64,000 nucleotides of DNA, taken from contig NC_018392.1 in assembly GCF_000208865.1 (NCBI RefSeq), positions 992,001 through 1,056,000 on the forward strand. The letters are read 5' to 3'. The DNA comes from Neospora caninum Liverpool. Taxonomy: Eukaryota; Apicomplexa; Conoidasida; Eucoccidiorida; Sarcocystidae. Positions 22,401 to 36,100 of the stretch are shown one piece after another. The number at the start of each line of letters is the position of its first letter. Positions within the stretch are counted from its first letter, which is position 1. The notes under the pieces were generated by a model. It had not been told where the DNA came from, did not search any database, and was given only the letters and a program-made list of their open reading frames with translations. The position numbers were made by a program, and so were the translations under genes.

Positions 22401-23941
22401 GTAGAATTTTCTGGTTTGCCTTTTCCGCGCTGTGCAGAACGAGGCTCCCGGTAGCCTCGCAACTCCCCGAAAAAGTGAGCTCGCCCGACACCCTCCAATC
22501 GGTCTACTGATGCTGCGGTTTCCTAATGAGCGGTGGCGCAGATGTGAGTCTCTAAAGGGCCAGCTTCTTTTTTCTGGAGGTTCAGGGACTTCCATCTGTT
22601 GAGCTTGCTGAGCACTCGGTTGTTTTTCGTATCTCATTCACCTCCCACTAATGCCGACGCTGGTGAAGATACCATCACGCCGCGTCTTCGCAAGGGTGGC
22701 AAACAAAACAGACCAGCTCGCTATATTGCGCGCGTGTAGTTCGGTGTGTTCTGCAAACCTGTTTGTCTCGGATCGTTCCTTCCTTCTTCATACCACCAAA
22801 CTGAATGTCGCTTTTACCTGTCCTTTTTGTGCTCGTCAATTTTAGTTGCGTCTTTTTGTTTTCGACACCCATATTGCGTGTTTCCACAGGGCCTGGCGGG
22901 ACTCGCGGCTGGCAACGTGTATATTCGCTGCCCCGGCCTTGGGAACACAGAGCCTCTTCCATGATTCCACAATGCACACACTGTCCACGGATTTTGCTAT
23001 TTTGTTCTCCCCCCGCCTCAAGACTGAGACTTCTTGCCGGCTTCTCTCAGTCTCTTCCAACCCCAAATGGACCGTCCTCTCTTCTATACCCTTGGACCTG
23101 GTTCCTGGTGTGTCTTCCCGAGGTGCTAACTTCTAGACGCTTGTCAAAGGTTGACTGCGGTTTGTCTCCCTGCGTTATCTGGTTAAGACCACAAGAGAAC
23201 TTGGCGTAGAAGGCTGTGGCACCATGTTGTTCGGTCTCTGGTGCCGGGAAGTCGCCAGTGTTTCCGCTGCAACCTTCTAGCGGCAACTCTCGAGACTTCC
23301 ACTGCGTTGCTGAATGGTCTGTTCCATATAAGTGGTCAGCCCCTTGCTCGTCCGCGTCTACGTACAAACATTCTGGTCTTTTTCTGGACAAGGCCGCCTT
23401 TCCAAGACTTCTTGAAGTCCGTCGCCTTCGGCCACCCCGAACCCGGTCATACGCCCCGGTTGTACTCGTCTTCCACTGCTGAATGCTCTCCACCAAACTG
23501 GGTTTTTTCATTTGCCTCTCCACGTCTCGTTTTCCTCTGTTTCTCTCCTCTGGTTTCGGTGCGCCGTGTTCACAGCGATGAGGGGAGGGCTTTTCCTTCT
23601 GGGCCGTCACTAGAGCGTCGCTCGCACACCACCCACCGTTTTCTGCCTCCGCTTTTTTCCTTCACTGCAGGGTACGCGCGCACGCAGTCTCTCTTCAGTC
23701 GTCCCTTTCGCCGTCGGTTTCTCTTTTGGCTCTCTGCCTCGTCTCTGTTTCCTGTATCTCGCCCCCCCCCCCCCTGTCTTTTCTGCTCTTTTCGTTTTCC
23801 GCGTTGGACCGCTCCCTCTCCATTGCACGTCTTCCCTTTTCGCTCGTCTCCCGGACGCCCCCTTTTTATCTTCGCCTTTCCATTCTGTTTTCCTTCTGCT
23901 CTTCAAGACACCGCTTTCGCGAAGGACATGTAGGCCTGAAG
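16433..23941. other. Intergenic: array edge, spacer and leader of the CLU-type gene
   Basis: No supported gene in 7.5 kb. Up to 17,255 it is the shared promoter block of the array; to ~19,850 it is diverged unit DNA. From ~19,850 to ~22,650 I see no repeats or long frames with conserved features. From about 23,490 to 23,940 the plus strand is strongly pyrimidine-rich with a poly-C tract near 23,763-23,774, typical of a long 5' untranslated leader for the plus-strand gene starting at 23,942. Promoter elements for that gene could lie anywhere upstream and none is certain. Confidence 0.55.
17001..17010. promoter_or_regulatory. TGCATGC-type promoter word upstream of array gene 2
   Basis: GCATGCATGC about 570 bp upstream of the gene 2 start, the counterpart of 7,393-7,402 in unit B. 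It lies in the shared promoter block. Confidence 0.45.
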
Positions 23942-26900
23942 ATGAAAGGAGGGACCGAGAAGCAGATAAAAGAACCTGGGGTTGAGGAAGATGTGACGAC
24001 GGGCGGTGAAAAACAGGAAACGGACGAAATGGTGAGGGACGTACAAAGCGAGCAGAAAACCCTCGAGAAAGAAGGGGGGGACGATGGAAGGAAGGCGAGA
24101 GACGAGGGCGGTCGTCATTTTACGATCCCGTGGGAGGCTACGGCTGGTACGGTCCACAGCCACGACGCATCGCAGTTCCGCGGACACCTACCTCATGTTC
24201 TTCCTCCCTGTCGTCGGCCCAGTTCTTTGTCAAAGGGAGTCCCAGCGACCTCTTCTGCGCAGGAGGAAGCTCAGCACACTTTTCAGCCTTTCTGTTCCGC
24301 GCTCTCTTCACACTCAGCTGTCTCTCGACCGGCGAATTCTGCTGGCGGTGGGCGAGCGCAGAGTGGCAGAGAAGAAGAAGCGACAGGAGAAGTCTGCGCG
24401 AGCTGGGTGGATGGTGTCAGACAGGAGGAGGAAGCCATTGCATGTCAGAGGAAAGCAGACAGCTGTTCGTTTCAGCGGAGTGAAGTAATGGAGGAGAATG
24501 TCACAACAGAAAACACGCACGGGTCTCTCTCTTCTGTTCGTACTTCACTCTCTTCTGTTTCTTCTCTGGGACATATCCATCTCTCCTTTCCTGAGTGTCA
24601 GGGGAAGTCTGTTCGGCCTGTCCATCTTCAAACGCAGAACGATCTTCGTCTCTTCCCCCCTGGCCCTCGTCTTTCGTTTTCGTCATCGTGCCTGAATCGC
24701 AGAGGAAGTTGTAAAGCGAGGCGCTCTCCCCCAGAGAGCACAGCCGAGGAAGGCGGAACCGAACGGCGTGATAGCGTTCCCTGTCTCGCCCGTCAGATGA
24801 AAGACTTGCGGCTGCTGGCGCCGACTAGGCTCGCACGAAGATACCGAGAAGAACAAGGCTCCGTGGGAGCATGCGAGGAAATCTGTCTCCGTCCGTTGAC
24901 ACCGGGAAGGACCAGGAAGACAGCAACTCCTAGCGAGGAAGAAGGAACCAGCTGGAGGGGAGAACTAGGCGTAGAGCAGGACGGAAGCCGAGCTGGAGAA
25001 TCGGCAAACCCTTTCTCTCAGTTGTACTGGAACGCAGGAGTAACTGACTCCAGTTGCGAACACCTCAGACGGAAAATGTCAGCGGAATGGCCTAAACTGT
25101 CGAGGAGGGCAAAACACCCAAACCGACATGGGCAGGAGGCACAAGCTTTGGCAGAAGGAGGAGACCGGGGTTCAACTCTATGTAGAAGTACAGGAGAGAG
25201 CAATGACCTGAGGGGAGACATGCCAGGCCAAGGAAGAGACAGCCAGGGGCACATGCTTGACGGTGGAAAAGAGGAAGGTGGCCGCCGGGCATCAAACTTC
25301 CGTTCTCGAGCAGGAACGGAAAACTTTACTTTTTTCCGTCGGGGGGTGAATGTATGCGGAGAAGTGCGGGATGCGGCAGGAAAGGGAGAACCCCGGGAAC
25401 AGATGAGATGGCGTGAACCTCGAAGGAATACGCGTTCCTCTTCTCTCCCCGCTTTTCCTTCGTCCGCTCCTTCTTCTCTTCTTTTTCCGGCTTTCTCTCT
25501 GTCGCCTTTTTTCCGAGGAAGCAGACGCCTGGCACGCAGCATTTCTGGTTCTTCGCTCCTTCCCGTTTCGTGTTCCTCGTTTGCGTCGCGTTTCCTTACT
25601 TCGCCACTGAGGGGCGGACGACGCCGGAGTCAAGCATCCGCGCCGTCGTCCGTTTCGTCTTCACTTTGTCCTTGTTTCTTCACATCTCCCGTCAGAAGTC
25701 CGAGCCGCGAGAGTCACACGTCTGTTGCTCTGCCCACGCCATCCTCTTCCTTTGTTTCTTCCACGAGCTCTCACCGCGAATGGGGAAGCAGAGAGAGTGA
25801 TTCGAGTTTGCCCTCCCCTGCAGTCTCTTCGGTCTCTCTGTGGTCCCCTTCCTCGTGTGCGCTTCCGTTTCCTCAGCCGCTTGCCGTTCACCTGGAGCCG
25901 TGGAAAAAGGACTGTCAGCCGGCTTCCGCTACACCTTCCTTTTACGCGGCTGTTCCTGAATCAAGATCTGGTGTCTCAGACAGACATGCGAGACGGACGG
26001 AGAGAAGGGGAGGAAGCGTCCGCGGGTGCTCAGGCAGCGCACGCCAGGTGTCTCGTCGAAGATCTTTTTCTGTCTCCGTGTTGGCTTCCCGAGAACTCCG
26101 CCGCAGGGCGAGAGACGCACAGGATGCACGCCTAGCACGGGGCGTAATGGGGCGAGCAGACGAGACAGCCGGAGGGGTGACAGACAAAGAAGCAAAGCGC
26201 AGGGAGCCTTCAGTCCGGCCTCCTCCCGAGCGCCCTCGGCGGCTGTCATCCTGGGCCGTCGATCACTTCTCTCCAGGGGGGGAACGCGCGAGGCAAGCAG
26301 AGAAAGCCGGTAAGCCCCCGGTCTCAGAGGTCCCCGGGCACCTCTCTGGATTCAAAGAAAAGGACATATTTGTTCTCTCTGGCCAGAGTGGAGAAGAGAA
26401 TCAGGTGACTTCCTCCCCGTCATCTCACAGCCAGACCCCTGTGAGTACCTCAGAGCCGCCCGCGGCGGTGGACGCTTCGGATTGCTGTTACCACGACAGG
26501 ACGCAAATGCTCTCTCTGTATCGGAAACCTGGCCCCTGCGCAAAGAATCCGTTTCCTTCCCCCCCGAAATCGAGGGAGGAAAAAACAGAGGGGAATCCGA
26601 GCGTGGAGATTTCCACTATCCGCGTGAGGGAGGCGGTTCAGAAATACGAGCGGGCGGGGTCCTTTTCGGCTTCTCTCAAAGAGAAGCTCCAATGCGTGGC
26701 GGCAGGAGAGAGAAAAGGACGGACCGTGCTGAAAAAACCCAGCTTGCCGCACTCGCCCTGCCCCATGAGGCAGCAAGAGAAAGACAGTGAATGTGACGAC
26801 GGGGAGCCACGTCGTCAAGATGAGGCCGAGGGCGAAGAGCAAAAGGCGTCATGGAAAAGAAAGGTTTCAGGAATCAAAGTCCAGAACGCAAGTGTAGCTT

Positions 26901-29900
26901 TTGTCTCAAAAGGCGCGCCGGAAAGGCCCCTCCCACAGTTTTCGCTGTTTCTGCGACAGCCCATCGCGGAAGCCCGACAGGACAGCAATGCGAGGGAACA
27001 CCGAGACATGGAAATAGCCGAAGGGGATAGGAGAGGCGAATGCGCGGAAGGAATGCGGGACCAAGATGGGGAACCAGGCAGAGACAAAGGGAAGGGACAC
27101 GGAAAGGAACAGGCACAGAAGGAAATCGTGGAGGAAAGGAGGGGGCGACGGAGCGAATGCGAGCTCCAGGAAGAGGGACAGCGATCGAGTGAAGGAGAGA
27201 GAGAGGAAAAAGGACGGAGGACGTGGCTGACGCCTTCCCCTCCAGGCGCCGCAGCGTGTGAAAGAGACACAGAGATGTCTGCGCTCGATGACCTTTCCCC
27301 GTTGATCGCTTTGGTAGTGCGAAGCACTGCCGTTGAGGCTGGCGAGGGTGACGACGGGGGGGAAGCGTTTGCATCAGAACACGCAGAAGAAAAGGAGACA
27401 GAGAATCTTGAGATCGATCACGAGGAGCGAGATGACGGGCGGGAACTGCGAGAAGCAGTTGAGGAAGGAGGGAAGAGCGAGGGAGGGCTTAGAGGAGACA
27501 GAGAGGATCGAGAAGAGCCGGAGAAGAACCTAGGGGAGCAGCAAGACACATCGGACCAAAAAAAAACTGGAGCAGTCGATGAACAGAAGGTCAGCAGCAA
27601 GGCACGTGTAGGTGCGAAGGAGGAAGACGTCGATGCAGAATCGTCGGGCCGAGGCGGAAAAGCGAGCGAACCGGTGTGTTTGCCAGATCAAAGCCAATGC
27701 CCTCCGAAACCCGAGCCGGGGTCTTGGCTCGGTCCCGGCTCCGTTTCCTCAGCTTCCTTGTCGCCCGTCGCATCCTCGTCTCCGTCTGAGGCTTCGGCTG
27801 TCGTTTCTGCCTTGTGTGCTTCTGGAGCCAGCGTTGCATCTCCAGCCTCGTCCGTTTCTTCCGCTTCGGCCTTTCTCCAAGTGTTTTCTGCGACAGTTTC
27901 GTCGCTTCCGTCGTCTCCCGATTCGCCTATTTCTGTGTGGTCTCCCGCTTTCGACGGAGATGTTGAAAGCGGACTGGAGGCTCAGCTTCCGGGGTCTCCG
28001 GCTTCTCCACGCTCCTTTTGCGCTCTCGCCATCCGGACCGAAGTCGATCTCCGTGACCCTCCATCGCATCGGTTCTGCTTTCTGCGGCCTTCGCTGTTGC
28101 ACAAGAGGACAAACGCGAAGGGGAGAGGGAGCAAGAGAACGAAGCGGAGGTTTGTGAGGAAAGCTGCAGATAGCATGAGGACTCAAGGTGGAAAACACGA
28201 CGCAGCTGCCTCCACTAAGCCCGCAAACGCCGGGAGTGAGTGGCGAGACTCTGACGCGTCAGGCGGCCGAGCTTCTTTCCCCACTCTTGGACAGGAACAT
28301 TCCGGAGGTGCGCCGGACTCCACGAGGGAACCGAGCGACCAGGCGCGCCTTCCTGCCTGTGCTTCACAGCCTGAGGCGTCGCCCCGTGCTACGCCTGCTT
28401 CCTCGTCGCCTCTGTTTGCGCCCTCCTCTGTCTCCTCTTCCGTTCCGTGGCCTGGCTGCGTCCGCACTGTCCTCCCTTCGCGTCCTCGCCGACCGAGCCG
28501 AGACGGACTGGCGGCCTCGCCCCGGCTGCCGCTCTTCGTCAGCGTGGCGTCATCTGCAACTTCGATGGACGTGAGCGCGCCTCGGCGGTCTCTGTCTAGC
28601 TCAGACGCAAGGCCTGCGACGGATGCGGCGGCGCAGGAAGCTCGAGGCGAACCGGTGGAATCGGACGAAGTCGCGTGTGGAGGAACGCACCCTGCTGACG
28701 TCGCTGGAGCACGGCTGGGAAGACGCCGCGACGTGGGAGAGACTCCGCGGTGGGCAGAAGACGCAGGCTGTCCAGAGCAGCGGGCGGCAAGGCCAGAGGG
28801 GGAGAGCGAGGAGGCGAAAGATGACGATGGAAGAGACGGGCACGACCGGGGCAAATGGCCGCACGGACGGGGGGGAGCCTTCGCTGATGAAGAGAGTCAA
28901 CACCAACAGGCACCGGGGGCTCCACGAACTGCGACATTCAGGGAAGCAGCCGAGCTGTCGTTGGCGTCTCGGTGCATGGATAAGGAAAAATCCCTTGAGG
29001 CTTCGGCTGTTTCTTCATCCCTGTGTGCTTCTGCCGCTTTGTCGGATTCTTCGTCCTTGTCGGATTCTCCGTCCTTCTGTGCTTCTGCCGCTCTGTCGGA
29101 TTCTCCGTCCTTGTCGGATTCTCCGTCCTTGTCGGATTCGTCCGCTGAGTTTTCGTCTTTTTCATCGCGCCCAGGTGCGGCTGTAGCTCTAGACCGAGGG
29201 GGGACCGGAACTGGCGAGGAAGAGATGAGGCGCGCAGTCCCTGGATCAACTGGAACCTCGGAGGGAGAGGAGAGACGAGCGCCAGGACGGAGAGAGGAGC
29301 GGATAGCAGGCGAGAGTGGGAAGCCGAGGAAGAAAGTCCCAGCAAGCCGGGAGCAACGAGAAGAGAAAGGGAGGCAGGGCCCCCGCGAAGAGAGCCGAGA
29401 AAGCGTCGCGAATCGAGGAGTTGTCCACGAACGGGAACGAGAAGAAGCGAACGTAGGCAAGGGAGCGAGTCGAGAGGCCGGTGGAGCAGGAGACAACGAA
29501 GACGACTGCGGAGGGCCGCAGATAGAGGAGTCACGTCGTGAGAGAGCGCGCAGCGAGTCAGATGCGAGGCTTCAGGGGACGTGCGGAAACGACATGTTGG
29601 GCCGTGTCTCCCGATCTTCCTCGCCGGCCCTGGCCGCGCGTAGCGGCAGCCCAGCCCGCCCTCTGGCTGTGTCTTCGCCGTATCTCTCTCCGAGTTACCG
29701 ACAAGCTTCGGATTCACAAGTCGTGGTGGAACTCTCGGACCAGGAAGGAGACACCCTCCACCCTGCGGCGGCTCTCCGGGCTTCTCCCTCGCCTCTCGTG
29801 TCTTCGCTCTTGCCCGCGTCATGCGCAGCTTCCTGGGCCCCGTCCTTTTTCGTGGAGTTCGAGGAAGACGGCAGCGAGAGTCGTCTGACTACCAACGTCG

Positions 29901-32900
29901 GCGTCGTTTGCTCTTGCGCCGACGAGCGAGAAACCGGGGACGCGTTCCCCATCCCCGCTACACCTGCGGCGTCAGTCGAGCCTCTCGGCGACCGCGAAGG
30001 CGCGAATGTCTCTGCTTGGGCGGCCACGGAGAGGCAGGGGCTCGGGGGAGCGCGACGCGTTTCGAGCCCGGAAGGCGGACGAGAAACCCCGGCGAAAGCA
30101 CGGGAGAACCAGGCTCCAGCGATCCTCCTGACGGACGAGGAAGACGCATCCTACGGAGGGGAAACTCGCCTACATCCGCGGCGACCGTCGCGGTTGCGCG
30201 TCGAAGACGACAGGGTGGAAGCGGAGGAGCAGAGCGGATCTGAGGTTTGGGGAGACGAGCGGGCAAGTCGAATCGCGAGGCCTCAAGAAGGCGACGGCGA
30301 GACAGGAGCCGGAACCGATTCGAGGCTTACGAGACAGGAGGAAAGGGTTCCTCGATTTCGAGGGGGACAGGACCAGCTTCGTGCTCCGGCAGCGGCAACT
30401 GCGACTGCCTCACTCTGTCGGTCGGAAGCACCCGGCGGAAGGCGTCAGGATAATGTCGCCGTCGGTGCCCCGGCGCAAACGCGCTTTCTGTGCAGCCCTG
30501 CGGTTGCTGCGTCGCCTGAGGACCATTCGAGTTCCGGTTCTTCGCCGTTTGCCTCCGGTGGACGCCAAGCTCGGCTCCGTCGGGGCGGAACGGCGGCGCG
30601 CGCGAAGGCGACAGAGGCGGCTGGAGAGGGCGAGAGAGACAGGGAGAGACAGGAGAAGGCAATCCTGGGACACCGAGCAGGCCGGCCTTCTGGTCGCAGC
30701 GCGTCTTTTGCCGTTCTGTCACAGGTCGGCGGGCGTGCTAGCGGCGATGTCGCATGGAGATCGACGTGCGAAGATATTTCGGGGAGAGGTGAGATGGCAG
30801 AGGCGAGAAGCACAGGCCAAGGAAGGTGGAAGGAACCCGGAGAACGAGCGGGAACTCTGCACAGAGAAAAGCGGCACCCCGGCGCGGAGAAGTTGCGTCG
30901 GCCTGTAGGAGGTTCGAGGACGAGGCATGCAAGAGGGGGCCTTGAGGCCGCGGGGTGGGAACACGAGGGTGGAGACACAGCGGACGGCCGGAAACGCGAG
31001 GCGGACAAAGTGCATCGGCTTGACAGAGAGAAAGGGCTGTATCGTAGCATTTCTGACGAAGAGGAACAGTCTCACGACTTTGACGAAGACGCGGGTGAGG
31101 AAGTCTCGACGCGTGCGGTGGCTGCCTGGCGCCTCCCCGAGTGTCTCAAGACCGTCCCTGGTCGCGTGCCTTCGAGCCCCTCTTCTGCTTCGGGTGTCCC
31201 CCTACGGGAGGTTTCGCCCTCGGCTTCGTCTCTCTCGTCACACTCTCGCTCTGGCGCGGTCGCCCCGCAGCGACGGCATTCCTTGGCGCTGCCGCTGCCT
31301 CCGACCGCCCCGGGCTTCTCGGCGCGGGCCTCCGGAGCCGCAGAGATCGTCTGGAGGTGCACGACCGCGACTGAGGCAGGGACGCGCGAGAGCCGGTCGC
31401 CTGCGAGCACTCGGGTGGCGCCTCCGGACGCGCAGGCTTCGCCTTCTTCCCAGGCGGACAGGCGTCTCTCTTTGCCGTCTCCGTGTGGGGCTTGGCCCGG
31501 GGCGTTTCCGCACTGGAGGGCCGGCGGGGAGGCGTGCGAGAGAGAAGGATGCCTGGACCAGAAGGCGAAGCAGTCGAGCGTGTTGCCGGCGAAGCCGTCG
31601 GAGGCTTTCCCTGATTCGCGCACATCGCCCGCTATGCGACTCCACGCTCGTCCTGTCTCATGCGCGCGGGGGGCCCGCGGGCCGCCGAGTCGACAGGCTG
31701 AGGCTGCGGCTGAGATCGCACAAGGGTCGGCGTTTGTCGCGGGATCGAACGCGGCACGAGAGGAAAGAAGGGGGGGGCCGGGAGGAGAGAGGGACGACTG
31801 CAAGGGAGCGGAAAAGCCGCTTAGACAACTCGAAAAAAGCGAGGCGCGCAAAGGAGGCGAGCGAGAGCGGAGGCAGAAACAGGGAGGAGCGAGACGGCCC
31901 CCGCCGTCTCGGGTTCAAGAGCAGACGGAGGCCGGTGCGGAGTGGCAAACGCGCGGCAAGGTCTCGGTGGGGGCGGCGGCAGGCGGGGAGGAGAGACGAG
32001 GCGACGAGAAGGTGGGTGAAACGCGAAGCTCGCCGCGGAGATCGACTCCGTACGGTGTACGCGCTCTACCGTCCGCCCCGTCGAGACAGCGGATAGAGAG
32101 AGAAAAGACATCTACTCGGCTCTTTCCCAAGCGGCGACAGGAGCGGCCTCACGTGAAAGCAGGTTTTCCCGCGGGAGAGCGACAGGCGCGGGGGTTGCGG
32201 TCCGTTTTGTCTATAACGGTGGAGACCGACGAGGAGGACGAAGTGGACATGAGACGGAGAGACGAGCACCGAGCCAGCAGAGACCCAGATCGGTCTAGCC
32301 TCCGGCGCTTGCTTCAGGGTTCACGGCTCCGAATTGAAACAGATGAGTCGTCCGAGGAAGAACGACGCGCACCTCGTCGGGCTTTTCGCGCGCCCGTGTC
32401 GCACAGTCGCTTTCCTTTGAGTTCTTCCGCCTCTTCGCAGTCCTCCTCTTCTTTTCGTGCTTCGTCGGAGTCTGTTTCGCCTCGGCCGCGAAGCAGACAG
32501 AACGCCAAGAGGGCGGGAGACCGCGCCGCGCGACGAGGAGGCCATGCGGACTTAAGCTCCGACGGGAGTGTCGTCGAGGACTTGCAGTTGCTGACAAGTC
32601 TCCAGAGGGGAGGCGAGACGAAGCGAGACAGGAATCCGCACGCAGTGGCGAGTGGAGAAGAGACGGAAGCCGGAACCTTGGGAGGAGTCGCGCGAGGAGG
32701 CGACGGAAAGACCAGAAAAGGAGCAGGAGGCACTCGAGTCGCTTTGCGAATTGAGACTGACGGAGAGGAAGACAGAGAGCACGCGACGGAGATGACGCAG
32801 CTCGGGCGGAAAAAGTTCAGCGAGAATTCCAGTCTTCTCTCGTCGCGTCCGGCCAGGAATGTCTCTGAGGAAAGGGAGACGTCACCACGACGTGCGGGAA

Positions 32901-33140
32901 GCCTCGCGGTAACGAAAGGGACAGATCAAACGTCGCGGGAGAAGCTTGAGGAGCCGATGGTAGCAAGAACACCCACTGCTGGCGAGGAACCGAAAGCGAA
33001 CCTGCAAGCCAGCAAGCGAGAGAAAATCAGTGGGAAGGCCGGATTTGGAGTCGCGAATTTGCCGGGAGCAGCCGACCAAACAGCCGAGCACGAAGAACCC
33101 AAGGAACATCCACGCGGTGGAATATTGCATTCGTATGCAT
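23942..33140 (+). other. Exon 1: 9.2-kb single reading frame, disordered acidic/serine-rich N-terminus
   Basis: An uninterrupted frame of more than 3,000 codons cannot be chance in this base composition. The first in-frame ATG is at 23,942 with A at -3; the frame upstream to 23,726 has no ATG and is pyrimidine-rich leader. The product is low complexity (Ser, Glu, Arg, Pro, Gly) with no folded domain I recognise. It contains recurring short motifs of hydrophobic residues followed by an acidic run: VVVELSD at ~1927, AILLTDEED at ~2060, [10 protein letters not shown] at ~2758, LRIETDE at ~2796, [10 protein letters not shown] at ~2935. The frame runs to a TGA at 33,167-33,169, but a GTAAGC donor at 33,141 leaves it in phase with a good acceptor at 33,517. 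Confidence 0.85.
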
Positions 33141-36100
33141 GTAAGCTGTCCCCTTTCGATCTTGAGTGAACTGCGTTGAACTTTCTCTCAGCGCCTCTCC
33201 TGGTTGCCTCAGCGTTGACCGTCTCTGCCTCTCGTCTCAGTGCCTCTCTCTCTGTCTCCACTTTCGGATTCGCCTCCCTTGTCTCTCGACGCGAGCGTCT
33301 GTCCTGGCGGGTCTAGGCGTGTGCTGTCTCTCGTCTTTCCTCATCTGCCCTCGCTTATTGGCGGGCATCTTTCTTTTTTCTTCCACGTTTATGCTCGCCA
33401 AGTGGTTTTCTTCTCTCATCTCTCGCCTGGGCGCGTCGCGTGCGCCCCGGTCCGCGATGGAGGGTGTGCGTTCATTCCGCCGTGTTGTCGTGGCTGTCTT
33501 CTGGTTTTCTCTTGCAGCGGACAAAGGGTATGCGAGACAAGGCTACGCCCAGTCGTCTGCGCTCTCCCGGAGAGCCAGCAGCCAAGACGCCGGGGAGAGA
33601 AGCCGAGACGACAGCAAGGACCGGCTGCTTCGCGGACGCGACAGAGCGGGAGGAAGCGAGGCCGACGGAGGGGCCAGGGACATCGTTGCCGGGTAAGAGA
33701 GGAAAAAAAAGACAGGCGCTTTGAATCTTTCTCCTTGGGACAGCGGCGGGTCTTGGATCCCGCGTTCCCTCGGAACGGCGTCGCTGTTTCGACTGTAGCC
33801 CTTGGCCGAATCGCTGTTTTTTTCATCCGGCCGTTTTGTGGCCCCTCGACGGGCCTCCGAGGAAGGGGAAGCGACAGTCCTATCTTGGTTGGTGTCCCTT
33901 CTTAAGCGAGGCCATCGCATGCAAAGGAAGACATGAGACGGGAACAAAGCGTTGCGTCCTCTGCTTCGCACCGACCAGCGGGTGTCCACAGCACGAAAGC
34001 AAGAACGGCTAGACCGTCCCCTTCACTTTTGGTTCGTCGTCACAACTTTCCTCCGTCTCCCTACTTCCTTGTGGAGAGCCCTGTTCCCCCTCGTGGCTGC
34101 CGCTTTCCCTCGACCGTTCCAGTTCAGTCCCTGCGTCCTCGTTTCTCCGGTCCTTGTCTCTAGGTTGAAGACGGACGCGGTCTGGCGAGCATCGCACTGG
34201 TGGCGAGCGGCTCTCGACTCGTTCTTCACGGTGTCTCTGCTCAGCAGCTACGAGCTCGTCGGCACCCGCGGGGCTGCAGGCGTTTTGCGGGGCGAATTGC
34301 CGGTAGGCACTCTGAACGGGCCTTTGCGAGACAGGATTCCAGACTGTGAACAGAAGAGACGAGGAAAAGCGCGAAACGCGAGACGCCGCTGGAACCGTGT
34401 CTTTCGCGCCTGACCTCTACATATCGGGGCCCGGCCTAGGCACGCGTGTGTGCATACCCATGGATACTTGCATGCAATATAACCGAGACTGGCGTGAGCA
34501 CGCACAGGTACATATGTGCAAGTGCATCTGTACCTATATGCGTATATATATATATATATATATATATGCATTTGCAGGTAAAAGTATGTGTCCGCAGCAG
34601 TGACGTGTGTGGCGAGGAATGGGGGGGGGGGGGGGCGAAGGGATGAGCTGTATGCTGGCGTCTACTTGGGATCCCGGTGGAGAAAGCAGCGATGTCGTGC
34701 GTGCACTTTTGTGTTTTGGGAAAAACGGCCGTGACGAAACCGGTCAGAGAGATAGGGCATGCGAAGCTAAACCTGGATACAGAGAAGAGTGCGTGAGCAG
34801 CAGCACACGCTGTCTGAGGGCTGTGACCGGGGGGTGAGAGGGACGAAGAGATTGAAGGGAAGGTGCACGCGTCATGAAAAAGAGCTTGCCAGGGATGCCT
34901 TAAATAGCCGTAGAACCAGCGTTTTTGCCCCGTGTGGAAGGGCCGTTGTTCGGGGCCATCTCTGGAAAGAGGCGCGTGAATCTCGTCGCAGATTGCGTGG
35001 CCGTCTCGATGCCTCAATATGTACAGATTTCAGAACGGTCATCCTCGTTTGTGGGCAGCCCTGAGTCTCTCGTGAGAAACCACACGCTGCATTCGAAAGG
35101 GAAACGGCTCAACGAGACGACGGCGTGGCGACTCCGGACTGTGTCTTTTGCAGGGGCCGAATTCCGTTTCTCTCCTGAGCAGCAACTGGCATGACCGCCT
35201 CCAGTGGAGCTTCCGCCAAGTCGTGAAGGAGTCTCAAAGGGTCGGCCTCGAGGCCCGGGAAAAGTGGGCCGATCAAGAACTGCTCCTTTGCAAGTGAGGA
35301 GAATCGGGCAACCCCAGCGTGTGCTTCTAATCAAGACCAACCTGGGTGTCGCCTACATGCATTTCTAAATCCCTAGCTGCATATGCACGTAAAACTCTCC
35401 ATTTTTTACTTGTGTAATTCATTTTGCTTCGGCACACGTCCAAGTATACATGGCCCTGCCAAGCAGGCGGATCTGCATACCTCTTGTACCTCTGGTTGTT
35501 CTGTCGCGTGTACCTGTTCCTGTATTCGCACAGATACGTCTTTTCTTTATCGATGCACATGCATGCGTGTATGCCCGTGACTGGCCGTCTGCTGGGTTTG
35601 CGTCGACGCGTTTTTGTAGCCCTCCGACGCGGCAGCGCGTCCTGGATTCGGTCCGGGTGTCTCCGCGAGATGGCGTCGGTTTGCTTCCGTGCGGGTTTCG
35701 CTCCAGAGAAATCGGATACTTTACAGCGGCGGCGCGCGCGGCGGCAGTCGTGCTCTCGCACACGTACCCTGCGGGAGATTTCGACGCCGCCTCGAACCAG
35801 GAATTTTTAGCTTCTGAGGGAGACGAGAGACGCGGCGCGAAGCGAAAGAGCACCGTGGATCAGGCGAAGCCCGGTGTCGCAGGGTGCTTCGTCGAGGTCA
35901 CACCGCAGAACCTGCCGGTCGTCTGGAGAGTCTACAGACCCAAATTTGAGGACGGTAAGCGCATGCGTGAGAGGCGCCAGACACACACACACACACACAC
36001 ACGCGTCACACGGATTCTGACCCCCAGCGCGCGCCCACAGTCCCCGTTCTTTTTCTGTCTTGTCTGGGAACCAGACAAGCTGTTTGTTTTCGACAGCCTG

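Noticed and set aside
20000..23600. Small genes in the spacer before the CLU-type gene
   Set aside because: Only short frames with no start context, splice pattern or recognisable protein features on either strand.
23726..23941. Earlier start for the giant exon, which would add a hydrophobic N-terminus
   Set aside because: No ATG in this stretch; the apparent start is TTG in a pyrimidine-rich leader. The hydrophobic peptide is a by-product of CT-rich sequence.
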